A DNA stretch of 64,000 nucleotides from assembly GCF_001043115.1 (NCBI RefSeq), contig NZ_LFME01000028.1:1-64000 (forward strand). The letters run 5' to 3'. Within the stretch, counting starts at the first letter, position 1. Every line of letters begins with the position of its first letter. Position numbers and translations under genes: made by a program. Of this stretch, positions 30,275-38,988 are shown one piece after another. Source of the stretch: Xanthomonas sp. NCPPB 1128 (GTDB taxonomy: Bacteria; Pseudomonadota; Gammaproteobacteria; Xanthomonadales; Xanthomonadaceae). Under the pieces are notes generated by a model. That model was given only the letters and a program-made list of their open reading frames with translations, did no database searches and was not told the origin of the DNA.

Positions 30275-31669
30275 CTAGATCCGCTCCAGCACGCGCTGGT
30301 GGGTGCGCGGCCCGAAGCGGCCCACCACCGCGGCGGCAATCAGCAGGCTGGCGGCGATGCAGCCGAGCACGCCGCGGTGGCCGGTGCGGTCCAGCAGCAT
30401 GCCGATCAGCAGGCTGCTGGCCGCGGTGGACAGGCGGCTGAAGGAGTAGCAGAAACCCACCGCGCGGGCGCGCAGCGCGGTGGGAAACAGCTCGGCCTGG
30501 TAGCCGTGGTAGGCGAAGCTCATCCAGGCATTGCAGAAGGTGACCGCCGCGCCGCAGGCGATCAGCAGCAGCGGCTGGCTCTGCCAGGCGAACAGCAGGC
30601 CGAACAGCACCGCGCCCAGGGCCGACACGACGACCTGCCACTTGTTCTCCCAGCGCTGCGCCACGCCGATCAGCAGCAGCGGCGCTAGTGGATAGGCCAG
30701 CGAGATGGCGAAGGCGTAGCCGAGGCCGTGCACGCTGTCGGCGCCCTGCCGCGCCAGCAGTGCCGGCAGCCAGTTGCCGAAGCCGAAGAAGCCGATCGCC
30801 TGGAAGATGTGGAAGCTCACCAGCATCGCCATGCGGCGCCGGTACGGGGCCCGCCACAGCGCGGACAATTGCGGCGTCGGCATGGCCGGCGCCGAGGCAG
30901 GCTCGGGCGCGGGCAACGGCCGCCCCAGGTCGGCGGCACAGCGCGCCTCCATTTGTTGCAGCACCGCGTCGGCTTCGGCATGCCGGCCCTGCGTGGCCAG
31001 CCAGCGTGGCGACTCCGGCAAACGGCTGCGCAGCCACCACACCGCCAGCGCGAAGCCGCCGCTGAGCAGCGCCACCCAGCGCCAGCCGCTCATGCCCAGC
31101 GACGCGTACGGCACCAGCGCCCAGGCGCTCAGCGCCACCGCCGGCACCGCCAGGAACTGCACGCAGAACGCCAGCGCGAACGCCGCGCCGCGCATCTGCC
31201 GCGGCACCATCTCCGACAGGTAGGTGTCGATGGTGACCAATTCGATGCCCAGGCCGATGCCGACCACCCCGCGCCACAGGATCACCCCCAGCGCGCTGTG
31301 CTGCAGGCCCATCGCCACGGTGGCCACGCTGTACCAGAGCAGCGCGAAGGAGAACACCGCGCGACGCCCGAAACGATCGACCAGCGGACTGAGCAGGCTC
31401 GCGCCGAGGAACAGGCCCAGGAACGTCGCCGAGGCGAACGCGGCCTGGTCAGCGATGCCGAACACGCCGGCGGCGCCCTCGGCGAAGATGCCGTCGCGCA
31501 GCAGGCCGGGGCTGAGGTAGGCGGTCTGGAACAGGTCGTACAGTTCGAAGAAACCACCCAGGGCCAGCAGCGCGACCAGCCGCCACAGGGTGCGGGTCGG
31601 CGGCAGGCGCTCCAGGCGCGCCGCCACCAGGGCGACGGGATCGGAAGCGGCAACGGCGGCATCGCACAT
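30275..31669 (-). CDS. MFS transporter, sugar-porter-like
   Basis: The 464-residue membrane protein has 12 predicted spans in two six-helix halves with a central cytosolic loop. The loop-2/3 motif DRFGRRAVF and the sixth-helix signature PESPRWLATQGRHAEA are those of the sugar-porter and aromatic-acid branches of the major facilitator superfamily. The substrate is not clear; sugar or organic acid is likely. ATG 31669 follows an AGGA site. A GH43-like secreted enzyme is encoded nearby (32.9 kb) and could supply sugars, but the genes are divergent and this link is weak. Confidence 0.85.
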   Translation of the reverse strand: MCDAAVAASDPVALVAARLERLPPTRTLWRLVALLALGGFFELYDLFQTAYLSPGLLRDGIFAEGAAGVFGIADQAAFASATFLGLFLGASLLSPLVDRFGRRAVFSFALLWYSVATVAMGLQHSALGVILWRGVVGIGLGIELVTIDTYLSEMVPRQMRGAAFALAFCVQFLAVPAVALSAWALVPYASLGMSGWRWVALLSGGFALAVWWLRSRLPESPRWLATQGRHAEADAVLQQMEARCAADLGRPLPAPEPASAPAMPTPQLSALWRAPYRRRMAMLVSFHIFQAIGFFGFGNWLPALLARQGADSVHGLGYAFAISLAYPLAPLLLIGVAQRWENKWQVVVSALGAVLFGLLFAWQSQPLLLIACGAAVTFCNAWMSFAYHGYQAELFPTALRARAVGFCYSFSRLSTAASSLLIGMLLDRTGHRGVLGCIAASLLIAAAVVGRFGPRTHQRVLERI

Positions 31670-31827
31670 GCGGGCAGGTCCTGGGGGAGGGATCGCGCCG
31701 CCGCATGCTGCCCGATCCGCCGCCGCGCGCGCCACCGCGTCGGACCAGAATTGCCGACCGCGCCGGATCGGCGTTCAGCCGGATGTCGGCTTCGGCGCGA
31801 CCGGCCAGGGCGGGCGCCGGCCGTCGA

Positions 31828-32742
31828 TCAGCGCAGGAACAGGATGTCCAGGTCGCGGTCGGGCACGAATTCGCGCTGGCGGAACTCGAAGGTCAGCGCA
31901 TCGGTGCGTTGCAGCTCGCCGTCGAAGCACAGACTGAGCAGGTCGCCGGGCGCGCGCTTCTTCAGGGTCAGGTGGAAGTCCTGGATCGGGCCTTTCCAGT
32001 TGGCGCCGGTGCGCAGCACGTAGCGCAGGTTGCTCCACTGCAGGCCGTTGGCGCCGGCACGGCGGCGCAGGCGCTGCTGCGTGGCGGCGTCCAGGCAGGT
32101 GGGCTTGGCGTACTCGCCGATCAGGTCGCTGGCCGGCATCGGCACGCCGGTGGCGACGCTGGGCACGTAGCTGTGGCGGATCGCCACCGTGCCGTTGGCC
32201 GGGAACCGCTGCTGCCAGACGAAGTACTCGCTGAGGGTAAAGCGCGGCTGCCCGTCCGCGTCGAACCAGCGCGCGGGCAGCGGCTTGCGGCCGGCCGGCA
32301 CGGTACCGCCCTCGACGTACTCGGCCAGGTCGTCCGGCGTCCAGCCGCTGGCGGCCCATGCGCGCGAGATGTCGCTGCCGTCCAGCTTCGCCACCAGCCG
32401 GCGCTCGGTACGCACCGGCTTGCCGTCCACCCACAGCTTGAAGTCGGTCAGCGCGCTGTGGTCGGCCATGCCGAAGTACATCGGCGGCATCGGGAAGGCG
32501 ATCGGCACCAGCAGCTCGCGCGCGCTGGTGTTGGTGAACACGTAATCCACCTGCACCCGCTCCTCGCTGATGAACAGGTCTTCCTTGCTCATGCGGATGT
32601 CCGGCTGGCGAATCAGCTCGATGGAGCCATTGGCGTCGCCGATGCTGCTGTCGTTGGCGAAGGCAGCAGCGGTCGCGAACAGCCAGGACGACAGCAACAG
32701 GGGCAACAGGCGGCGCGGCGAGACGTTGGCGGTCATGGGCAT
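31828..32742 (-). CDS. DUF4424-like secreted protein
   Basis: The 304-residue protein has a signal peptide (RRLLPLLLSSWLFATAAAFA) and a beta-rich mature part resembling DUF4424: NDSSIGDANGSIELIRQPDIRMSKEDLFIS is the characteristic entry. Such proteins are periplasmic and their function is unknown. Two nearby ATGs (32742 and 32736) are possible; neither has a clear ribosome-binding site. It is divergent from the GH43-like gene across about 150 bp. Confidence 0.75.
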   Translation of the reverse strand: MPMTANVSPRRLLPLLLSSWLFATAAAFANDSSIGDANGSIELIRQPDIRMSKEDLFISEERVQVDYVFTNTSARELLVPIAFPMPPMYFGMADHSALTDFKLWVDGKPVRTERRLVAKLDGSDISRAWAASGWTPDDLAEYVEGGTVPAGRKPLPARWFDADGQPRFTLSEYFVWQQRFPANGTVAIRHSYVPSVATGVPMPASDLIGEYAKPTCLDAATQQRLRRRAGANGLQWSNLRYVLRTGANWKGPIQDFHLTLKKRAPGDLLSLCFDGELQRTDALTFEFRQREFVPDRDLDILFLR

Positions 32743-32894
32743 CGGGGATCGGCGGGAGGAGACGCTGCAGCCGCGGCACGGCAGAGGCGGACGCGTGGCG
32801 TCATGGTAACCGCGGCGGCATGGCCAGCCGCATCGCGCCCCGCCACCCCATTTGCTACGGTAGCCGGCGCCGCCACGGGGGGAAGGGCATCGAC

Positions 32895-34718
32895 ATGTTC
32901 AGAGCATTCGCAACGCTGGCGCTGCTGGCGTCCGCCGGGCTGGCCGCGGCGCAAGCGCCGGGCGCGCGCAGCTACGCCAACCCGATCGACCTGGATTACC
33001 GCTACAACTTCGAACAGCTCAACGAGGGCATCTCCTATCGCACCGGCGCCGATCCGGTGTTCGTGCGCTTCGGCGATGCCTATTACCTGTTCCAGACCCT
33101 GGCCGACGGCTATTGGCGCTCCAGCAACCTGCTCGACTGGCAGTTCGTCACGCCCAGCCGCTGGCCGTTCGAGAGCATCGTCGCGCCGGCGGTGGTCGCC
33201 GACGGCGACCGCCTGGTGATCATGCAGTCGGCCTTCGAACCGCGCCCGCTGCTGCAGACCCGCGACCCGGCCAGCGGCACGCTCGACTTCCTGACCCGGC
33301 TGCTGCCCCCGCTGCCGCGCGCCCAGCCGATCGGCACCGAGATGAAGGGCCGCCCGCTCAGCGACGTGCCGCCCGGCCCCTGGGACCCGGACCTGTTCAT
33401 CGACGACGACGGCCAGTGGTACCTGTACTGGGGCTCCTCGGACCGCTACCCGCTGTACGGCATCGCCATGGATCGCAGCGCGCAGGGATTCGCCTTCCGC
33501 GACGTGCCGACGCCGCTGCTCGCGCTGGACCCGGCGCGGCACGGCTGGGAGCGCTTCGGCCCCGACCACCGCGGCGCCCGCTTCCCCGACGGCAGCCCGA
33601 TCGGCAGCTTCCTGGAAGGTGCGTGGATGACCAAGACCGGCGGCCGCTACTACCTGCAGTACGGCGCACCCGGCAGCGAGTACAACGCCTACGCCAACGG
33701 CGTGTACGTCGGCGAGCACCCGCTCGGTCCGTTCGTGTACGCGGCCTACAACCCGGTGGCGTACAAGCCCGGCGGCTTCATGCAGGGCGCCGGCCACGGT
33801 TCCACCTTCCAGGATGCGCACGGCAACTGGTGGAACAGCGGCACCGCCTGGATCGGCGCCAACTGGACCTTCGAACGGCGCATCGTGCTGTTCCCCGCCG
33901 CGTTCTTCGCCGACGGGCAGATGCGCGTGTCCACCCGCTTCGGCGATTTCCCGCACTGGATGCCGGAAGGCCCGGTGGCCGACCCGGAAACGCTGTTCAC
34001 CGGCTGGATGCTGCTGTCCTATCGCAAGCCGGTCACCGCTTCGTCCACCCTGGACGGCTTCGCCGCCGACCGCGCCACCGACGAGGACCCGCGCAGCTAC
34101 TGGGTGGCCGCGCGCAACGCGCCCGGCGAGACCCTTACCGTCGACCTGGGCGGGGAGCGCAGCGTACGCGCGGTGCAGGTCAACTTCGCCGACTACCGCG
34201 CCGGCCGCTACGGCGACGCGCCGGACATCTATACCGCGTTCCGGCTGCAGCACTCGCGCGACGGCCGCCACTGGCTGCCGCTGGCCGAGGTCGGCGACGA
34301 CCCCGACCGCCGCGACCGGCCCAACGCCTACCTGCAGTTGCCCGCGCCGGTGCGCACCCGCTACATCCGCTATGTGCACGGCCACGTCGGCGCCGCGCAC
34401 CTGGCGATCAGCGACCTGCGCGTGTTCGGCAACGCCGACGGCGCCCCGCCACCGGCGCCGACCGGCGTCGCCGCGCAGCGCGAGGCCGACCGTCGCAACG
34501 CCCGCGTGCGCTGGCAGGCGGTGCCCGGCGCCGTCGGCTACAACGTGCGCTGGGGCCTGCGCGCCGACCGCCTCACCCTCACCTACCAGGTATTCGCCGA
34601 CCGCGGCACCGACCTGGAACTCCGCGCGCTCAACGTCGACCAGGACTACGTGTTCGCCGTCGAAGCCTTCGACGAGCGCGGTGTCTCCCCGCCGAGCGCG
34701 CCCATCGCGGTGCCATGA
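32895..34718 (+). CDS. Secreted GH43-like glycosidase with CBM32-like and Fn3 domains
   Basis: The 607-residue protein has a signal peptide ending near LAAAQ, then a five-bladed beta-propeller like GH43 (arabinofuranosidase/xylosidase). Candidate catalytic residues are Asp53 (ADPVFVRF), Asp166 (WDPDLFID) and Glu241 (FLEGAWMTK). Residues about 395-515 look like an F5/8-type C (CBM32) carbohydrate-binding domain (VDLGGERSVRAVQVNFADYR). The last 90 or so resemble a fibronectin type III domain. It probably acts on plant or microbial polysaccharide in the periplasm or outside. ATG 32895 opens the signal peptide. Confidence 0.85.
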   Translation: MFRAFATLALLASAGLAAAQAPGARSYANPIDLDYRYNFEQLNEGISYRTGADPVFVRFGDAYYLFQTLADGYWRSSNLLDWQFVTPSRWPFESIVAPAVVADGDRLVIMQSAFEPRPLLQTRDPASGTLDFLTRLLPPLPRAQPIGTEMKGRPLSDVPPGPWDPDLFIDDDGQWYLYWGSSDRYPLYGIAMDRSAQGFAFRDVPTPLLALDPARHGWERFGPDHRGARFPDGSPIGSFLEGAWMTKTGGRYYLQYGAPGSEYNAYANGVYVGEHPLGPFVYAAYNPVAYKPGGFMQGAGHGSTFQDAHGNWWNSGTAWIGANWTFERRIVLFPAAFFADGQMRVSTRFGDFPHWMPEGPVADPETLFTGWMLLSYRKPVTASSTLDGFAADRATDEDPRSYWVAARNAPGETLTVDLGGERSVRAVQVNFADYRAGRYGDAPDIYTAFRLQHSRDGRHWLPLAEVGDDPDRRDRPNAYLQLPAPVRTRYIRYVHGHVGAAHLAISDLRVFGNADGAPPPAPTGVAAQREADRRNARVRWQAVPGAVGYNVRWGLRADRLTLTYQVFADRGTDLELRALNVDQDYVFAVEAFDERGVSPPSAPIAVP

Positions 34719-34816
34719 AGCCATCACCGCCCTTCCCGTATGCTTGGCGCCACCTCGACCGCGCACCGGCGATGCGGCGCGCGGCAGGATCGGCTGCCGA
34801 TCGAAGGAGACGGACG

Positions 34817-35380
34817 ATGCACCAGCACCAGGGAACCCAGGGCCAGCGCCGCCTGCGCGCATGGCTGATCGCCGCGATGGTCGCAGGCGTGTGCGGCAAC
34901 GCCGCCGCGCAGCAGGTCGACCCGCGCGATGCGCAACTACAGCAACAGCAGCGCCTGCTGCAGCAGCAGGCCCAGCAGATCCAGCAGATGCAACAGCAAC
35001 TGCAGCAGATGCCGCCGCCCGGCACGGGCGCCGAGGGCGGCACGCCGAGCGATGGCCTGTCCGCCACCTACCACGACTGCCGCAAGCAGGCCCAAGGCCT
35101 GGACGAGAGCCGCCGCTGCATCCAGCGCGAACAGCGCGTGCAGCAGGAGCGCCTGGACCGCGCCTACGACAAACTGCGCTACCGCCTCAGCGGCATGGAC
35201 CGTTCGCGGCTGATGGATGCGCAATACACCTGGCAGCAGTCCAACGAACAGGCCGCACACCTGGACCGGGCGCTCGGCGCCCGCGGCCAGGAAGCGGCCC
35301 TGCAAAGCGCCGAAGCCATCCTGCGCCGGATCAGCTCCCGCGCCGACGAACTGGAAGGCTATACGCGCGGCGGGCGTTGA
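34817..35380 (+). CDS. LprI/DUF1311-type secreted protein with Gln-rich coil
   Basis: The 187-residue protein has a signal peptide (LIAAMVAGVCGNAAAQ) and a glutamine-rich coiled coil (residues about 38-65, QQQQRLLQQQAQQIQQMQQQ). The C-terminal helical domain resembles the lysozyme-inhibitor LprI family: two cysteines (HDCRKQ and RRCIQRE), then LDRAYDKLRYRLSG and AQYTWQQSNEQ. It may guard against host lysozyme, but this is by family only. ATG 34817 has a GAAGGAG site. It is the last gene before the AT-rich island. Confidence 0.8.
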   Translation: MHQHQGTQGQRRLRAWLIAAMVAGVCGNAAAQQVDPRDAQLQQQQRLLQQQAQQIQQMQQQLQQMPPPGTGAEGGTPSDGLSATYHDCRKQAQGLDESRRCIQREQRVQQERLDRAYDKLRYRLSGMDRSRLMDAQYTWQQSNEQAAHLDRALGARGQEAALQSAEAILRRISSRADELEGYTRGGR

Positions 35381-35481
35381 GGGTGGCATGCCATGGCCGC
35401 ACCCATAATAATTTTTACCATTTAGTCACATAAAGCAACTGCACAAATAGTAATCACCTTAAATCAGGCAGCCAATCGATT

Positions 35482-35625
35482 TTAGTCAAGACCGAGTTGA
35501 CTAATAAAATAATTGAACGAAGAGCTATACTTTTTGGCCTCGGAGGCTCTTACGAGAGGAAATAATTCGGAAGAGTGTTTTATTTCATTATAATCATAGC
35601 CATGAAGAAATATCTTTTTTATTTC
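35482..35625 (-). CDS. -1-frame C-terminal extension of the TOPRIM-like gene
   Basis: Reading the minus strand one base back from the A AAA AAG heptamer gives 47 more sense codons ending in TAA at 35482-35484 (EIKKIFLHGYDYNEI ... SSSFNYFISQLGLD). The tail has an A-S-x-x-x-SFxxF pattern like the C-terminus of related TOPRIM-like families. Joined to the first 135 residues it would give a 182-residue protein, nearer the normal family size. It may be made by programmed frameshifting, or mark a disabled gene or a homopolymer read error. Confidence 0.6.
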   Translation of the reverse strand, partial: EIKKIFLHGYDYNEIKHSSELFPLVRASEAKKYSSSFNYFISQLGLD

Positions 35626-36029
35626 TTTTTTTCCATGAGTTGACTCATAAACTTTTTGTTTTTTATTTTTTTAAGATATTTCTTTTGCTCCGACAGATGC
35701 GCAATATCTGCCAGAAGCCAATTCTCAATCATCTGATCTGCTATTACAACAACGATTTCCTGCTGAAAAACTTGCAAGGCTTTTCTTTTGATACTTTCTG
35801 CAAAACTTTCTAAAGAGCAGTTTCTACCTTCAAAGTCTGTAATCAACGCTATTTTTGTACATCCCCATGCCGAGAGAATAGCCATCTGTTTGCGCGCGCT
35901 TTCTACTATTGCACATTCAGCAGCCGTGTGGCCTCTAGGACCATCAGATTTCAATATCTTGACACGTCCCTTGTACCTAGCATTTAAGGCCGCGTAGTCT
36001 CCTGCCCCATCTACTATTACTCCAAGCAT
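35619..36029 (-). CDS. Small TOPRIM-like protein partner of the ATPase
   Basis: In the zero frame this gene encodes 136 residues. The N-terminus has GVIVDGAGDYAAL (an acidic residue in the TOPRIM glutamate position, here Asp7) and the later strand ALITDFEGRN (Asp65-x-Glu67) like the DxD motif. This resembles small DUF4276-type TOPRIM proteins that sit beside ABC/OLD ATPases. The ATG overlaps the ATPase stop as TAATG, so translation is coupled. The frame ends after MEKKK in a poly-A run, leaving the family C-terminus missing unless the ribosome shifts -1 at 35625-35631. Nuclease or nucleotidyl chemistry is inferred by family. Confidence 0.72.
   Translation of the reverse strand: MLGVIVDGAGDYAALNARYKGRVKILKSDGPRGHTAAECAIVESARKQMAILSAWGCTKIALITDFEGRNCSLESFAESIKRKALQVFQQEIVVVIADQMIENWLLADIAHLSEQKKYLKKIKNKKFMSQLMEKKK
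35625..35631 (-). promoter_or_regulatory. Slippery heptamer A AAA AAG, candidate -1 frameshift site
   Basis: On the minus strand codons GAA AAA AAG place A AAA AAG exactly in the zero-frame phase of the E. coli dnaX -1 frameshift site. An 8-bp inverted repeat (AAGAAATA / TATTTCTT, 35605-35627) begins inside the heptamer, too close to be a textbook stimulator. The -1 frame then stays open for 47 codons. Confidence 0.5.
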
Positions 36030-37408
36030 TATCCCCCTCCTGCGACTGCACCAATCGCTCCACTAACCCACATATCTCCAAGCCCAAAGTTAGTTGCGTC
36101 AAGCAGCTTCTGCACTTCTTTTTCATCATCAACGTTTTGTACTTTTGTTGCGCCAGATTCATGCCTAACAAGAAGCAGTTCACGTACAACCAAAGAATTT
36201 AGAATGGTTGCGCTGTGAGTCGTCATAATTACTGCCGTATTTAATTTCTTACCCTGTTCTCTAAGAATGGATACAAATCTCTGCTGCATCCACGGATGCA
36301 TAAAATTCTCAGGCTCCTCTAGAAGAATCACCTTAGATTGAGGGACATAAATAGCCACAAGGAGGCAGAGCCACTTCATCGTTCCATCTGAAATTTCTTC
36401 AGGCCTGAATCTATGCGCACCTGATTTGAATACTACAAATCTTCGTCCAGTTGATGGATCAAGCTCAGTACAAAGACCATCTATAGAAGATACAGCAGCG
36501 CTTAAATGTTCTACTATTTTCTCAAGCGGATTGCTCTTCGCTAAACTATTTGCGCTGTAGTAGTTTTCCCACCCAAAACCAAAAGTATGCTTTTGACCAT
36601 AGTATCCGCCGACATAGGACGTATTTACCAGCCGATGGTACTGCTGGGATTCAAGTGCATTAATCACTTCACTTACAGCCCTGCCATCATTGCCCATCTT
36701 AGTTAGAGGCAATGGATCTACAGCAAGACGAGCAACATCCGGCTGAATATTGTACTCGTCAAAAGAGCCTATTTCTGTCAATAATCTTCGCACAGATGCA
36801 TGAAGCCATGCGAAAGAAGGAAGAAAAGAAGCATCTGAAGGGCGCTTTCTTATAGAAGAAAATGTTTCCGATATTAATTTGTTGGCATTTTTAAAAACCT
36901 CCTCTTTACTCATTGCCCGCTGCGCAGCAACCATTTTTTTTGTAAGTACGGCGTGGCTTATTTCGTCAGCCTTGTATTTAACCAAACCAGCCGGACTTCT
37001 AGTCAACTCCATATTAATAACGGGCTGATTATGCTTACTTGGCACAACAGAAAGGGTCTCTCTACTGATCTGAAGAAGGTTATCACTTTGCGTTAGCGAC
37101 AAAGACACGCTCCAACGCAACCAAAACTTAACCTGTCGCCCTTTGTAAAGACTAGTTTCGTACTCTGTAACTACGACGAACGAGATATCCGTCGTTCCTC
37201 TTTTAAAGTTTCTAGAAGGCCCCCCTGCTCTGCCTAATGCGACAGCGCCGCCGTCATGAAGCAACGACGATAAAAACCTCAAAGACTGCAAGACATTTGA
37301 CTTGCCGGCGCCATTAGGTCCAACAAGAACATTCAACCCGTTTCGAATTGAAAAAACGGACTCTTCGATTGATCTGAAATTTCTTACTAAAACAGTTGTC
37401 GGCTGCAT
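36029..37408 (-). CDS. ABC/OLD-type AAA ATPase
   Basis: The 459-residue ATPase is of the SMC/ABC-like group found in OLD and PARIS-type defence systems. It has Walker A GPNGAGKSN (residues 30-38), a Walker B strand VILLEEPENFMHPW near residue 355, an H-loop MTTHSATIL, and the end GLGDMWVSGAIGAVAGGG, which is typical of ATPases adjoining DUF4276-type proteins. It likely senses a phage or DNA signal and controls the small partner; this is inference. ATG 37408 follows a G-rich ribosome-binding site (AGAGGGG). Base composition is far more AT-rich than the neighbouring genes. Confidence 0.85.
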   Translation of the reverse strand: MQPTTVLVRNFRSIEESVFSIRNGLNVLVGPNGAGKSNVLQSLRFLSSLLHDGGAVALGRAGGPSRNFKRGTTDISFVVVTEYETSLYKGRQVKFWLRWSVSLSLTQSDNLLQISRETLSVVPSKHNQPVINMELTRSPAGLVKYKADEISHAVLTKKMVAAQRAMSKEEVFKNANKLISETFSSIRKRPSDASFLPSFAWLHASVRRLLTEIGSFDEYNIQPDVARLAVDPLPLTKMGNDGRAVSEVINALESQQYHRLVNTSYVGGYYGQKHTFGFGWENYYSANSLAKSNPLEKIVEHLSAAVSSIDGLCTELDPSTGRRFVVFKSGAHRFRPEEISDGTMKWLCLLVAIYVPQSKVILLEEPENFMHPWMQQRFVSILREQGKKLNTAVIMTTHSATILNSLVVRELLLVRHESGATKVQNVDDEKEVQKLLDATNFGLGDMWVSGAIGAVAGGG

Positions 37409-37623
37409 TACCCCCCCCTCTAACTTCGCATCCTAGACTCTAAAATTTTTATCTGTCGCCCCAACCACCATCCGTAGCCCATTCACCTTTACATATAAAA
37501 TTGAGCAACTCTATGGTCTTGTAAAATACATCACATTTGACTCGCCCGATATGCGCAGCCAAAATCGTCTACAATTGCTTATATAAAGCTTTCACCAACT
37601 CTAAGCGCAGCTAATCAAGCTCT

Positions 37624-38142
37624 TTAGGGCGCGCAGCCCCCGCCCTGTTCCGCGCACACCTTCATGGCACGTTGCAGCTCGGCCTCGCTCAGCTGCGGGG
37701 GCGGCCGCGCGACCGCGGCCTGGACCTGGTCGGGGCCGCCGGTTAGCGCATGCAGACCCTTGGCCGCCTTGCCGGCCAGGTAGTAGACGCCGAGCGCGAT
37801 GTATCCGCCGCTCTGGCTGACCTGCTCCACCGAGGGCGGCGGCCGCCAGTCCTTGTCGAAGCGGTTGGGCGGCGGCGACACCGGATTCTTGAAGCGGTAC
37901 AGGTCCAGCGGCTCGCCCTCGTCCGGGGGCAGCGCGCGCACTTCGCCCAGGGTCTGGATGTCGGGCTGCGCGGCGGCATCGGGCGCAGCCGATGCGGCGA
38001 CCGGAGGCGGCGGCGATGCAGATGCCTGCTCGGCAGGCGCAGCCTGTTGCGCCTGCGCCTGCGTGCACGCCACCAGCAATGCGACTGCCAGCAAGGCGCG
38101 CAGGCGCCGGCCGATCGGATCCGCTGTGTCCACGCTGTCCAT
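37624..38142 (-). CDS. Secreted Ala/Pro-rich protein of unknown function
   Basis: I do not recognise the 172-residue product. It has a signal peptide (residues about 13-32, LRALLAVALLVACTQAQAQ) and a Pro/Ala/Ser-rich stretch. A conserved-looking core follows (LYRFKNPVSPPPNRFDKDWRPPPSVEQVSQSGGYIALGVYYLAGKAA). Such short proteins with a PPxxF core occur in Xanthomonadaceae as hypothetical periplasmic proteins. ATG 38142 is chosen because it precedes the signal peptide. It directly borders the AT-rich island and has the normal high GC of the chromosome. Confidence 0.65.
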   Translation of the reverse strand: MDSVDTADPIGRRLRALLAVALLVACTQAQAQQAAPAEQASASPPPPVAASAAPDAAAQPDIQTLGEVRALPPDEGEPLDLYRFKNPVSPPPNRFDKDWRPPPSVEQVSQSGGYIALGVYYLAGKAAKGLHALTGGPDQVQAAVARPPPQLSEAELQRAMKVCAEQGGGCAP

Positions 38143-38197
38143 GGCGCCCGAGCTTACGGACGCGGCGCGGTCATCTCTAGCGCATCGGCGCCGCCGT

Positions 38198-38854
38198 TCA
38201 CGTCGGCGACAGCGGCCGCAGGCACAGCCAGATCGCGCACCAGTGCGCCAGCGCGCCGCCCAGCACGTGTGCATGCCAGATCGCGCGGTTGTAGAGCATC
38301 GACTTGCGCACGTAGAAGGCCACGCCCACCGTGTAGATCGCGCCGCCGGCGGCGATCAGCCACAGCACCGGCGTGTCCAGCCCGGCCACGATCGGCTTGA
38401 CCGCGGCCATCCCCGCCCAGCCCAGCAACAGGTAGATCGCCACCCAGAAGCCCTTGGCGATGCCGGGCAGGAACAGCTTGGCGAACACGCCGAACAAGGC
38501 CACGCCCCACACCGCCAGGGTCATCGACCAGACCCAGGCGCCGGACAGCGCCAGCACGAAGAACGGCGTGTAGGAGCCGGCGATCATCACGAAGATGCCG
38601 GCATGGTCGAGCTTGCGCAGCACCGGCTGGCGCTGCGGCGGGGCGAAGTTGTACGCCGCCGAGCAGGCGAACATGGTCAGCAGCCCCAGCGCGTAGATGC
38701 TGGTGGCGACGATCAGCGCGTCGTTGGCATGGGCGCGCCAGACCAGCAGCGCGCCGCCGACCACGGCCAGCAACAGGCCGGCGGCATGCACGAGCAGGTC
38801 GGCGCGGCGGGCGGCGGCGGTACGGTAATGGGGGGGAAGCGGGAGAGCGGACAC
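38198..38854 (-). CDS. Hemolysin III/YqfA (PAQR-like) membrane protein
   Basis: The 218-residue protein has seven hydrophobic spans and the family motifs FACSAAYNF, LRKLDHAGIFVMIAGSYTPF and WHAHVLGGALAHWCAIW, whose histidines bind a metal in PAQR proteins. The family includes hemolysin III; in most bacteria the role is membrane homeostasis rather than toxicity. No ATG is present at the N-terminus: GTG 38854 is used, TTG 38860 is possible. Confidence 0.85.
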   Translation of the reverse strand: MSALPLPPHYRTAAARRADLLVHAAGLLLAVVGGALLVWRAHANDALIVATSIYALGLLTMFACSAAYNFAPPQRQPVLRKLDHAGIFVMIAGSYTPFFVLALSGAWVWSMTLAVWGVALFGVFAKLFLPGIAKGFWVAIYLLLGWAGMAAVKPIVAGLDTPVLWLIAAGGAIYTVGVAFYVRKSMLYNRAIWHAHVLGGALAHWCAIWLCLRPLSPT

Positions 38855-38988
38855 GGGCAAGGGAAGTAGACGACAGGAGCCGCCGTTGCCGAGGGGGACG
38901 ACAGGATACCTGGCGATGGCCTCCGGACGCAGGGGTGTCGCCTATCACATGTCGAGGCGATGTCTGTCGGCGCGGCGGGCTGCCGACA

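Larger units (their letters stand above)
35393..37615. other. AT-rich genomic island with an ATPase-TOPRIM-like pair
   Basis: Composition changes abruptly: the 60 bases from 35581 have 13 G or C, against well over half G+C in the genes on both sides. The island carries only two genes, a 459-residue ATPase and a small TOPRIM-like protein, both on the minus strand and both using AT-rich codons such as AAA, AAT and TTA. No integrase, transposase, tRNA or obvious flanking direct repeat is visible. This points to recent acquisition of a compact two-gene cargo, likely a defence module. Confidence 0.85.

Noticed and set aside
35482-37408. Calling the island a PARIS or Gabija system outright
   Set aside because: The small partner is much shorter than AriB and is not a GajB-like helicase, and no anti-restriction-specific feature is visible; only a general ATPase plus TOPRIM resemblance is supported.
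35393-37615. Prophage or integrative element boundaries around the AT-rich segment
   Set aside because: No integrase, tRNA, terminal inverted repeats or convincing direct repeats were found at the edges.
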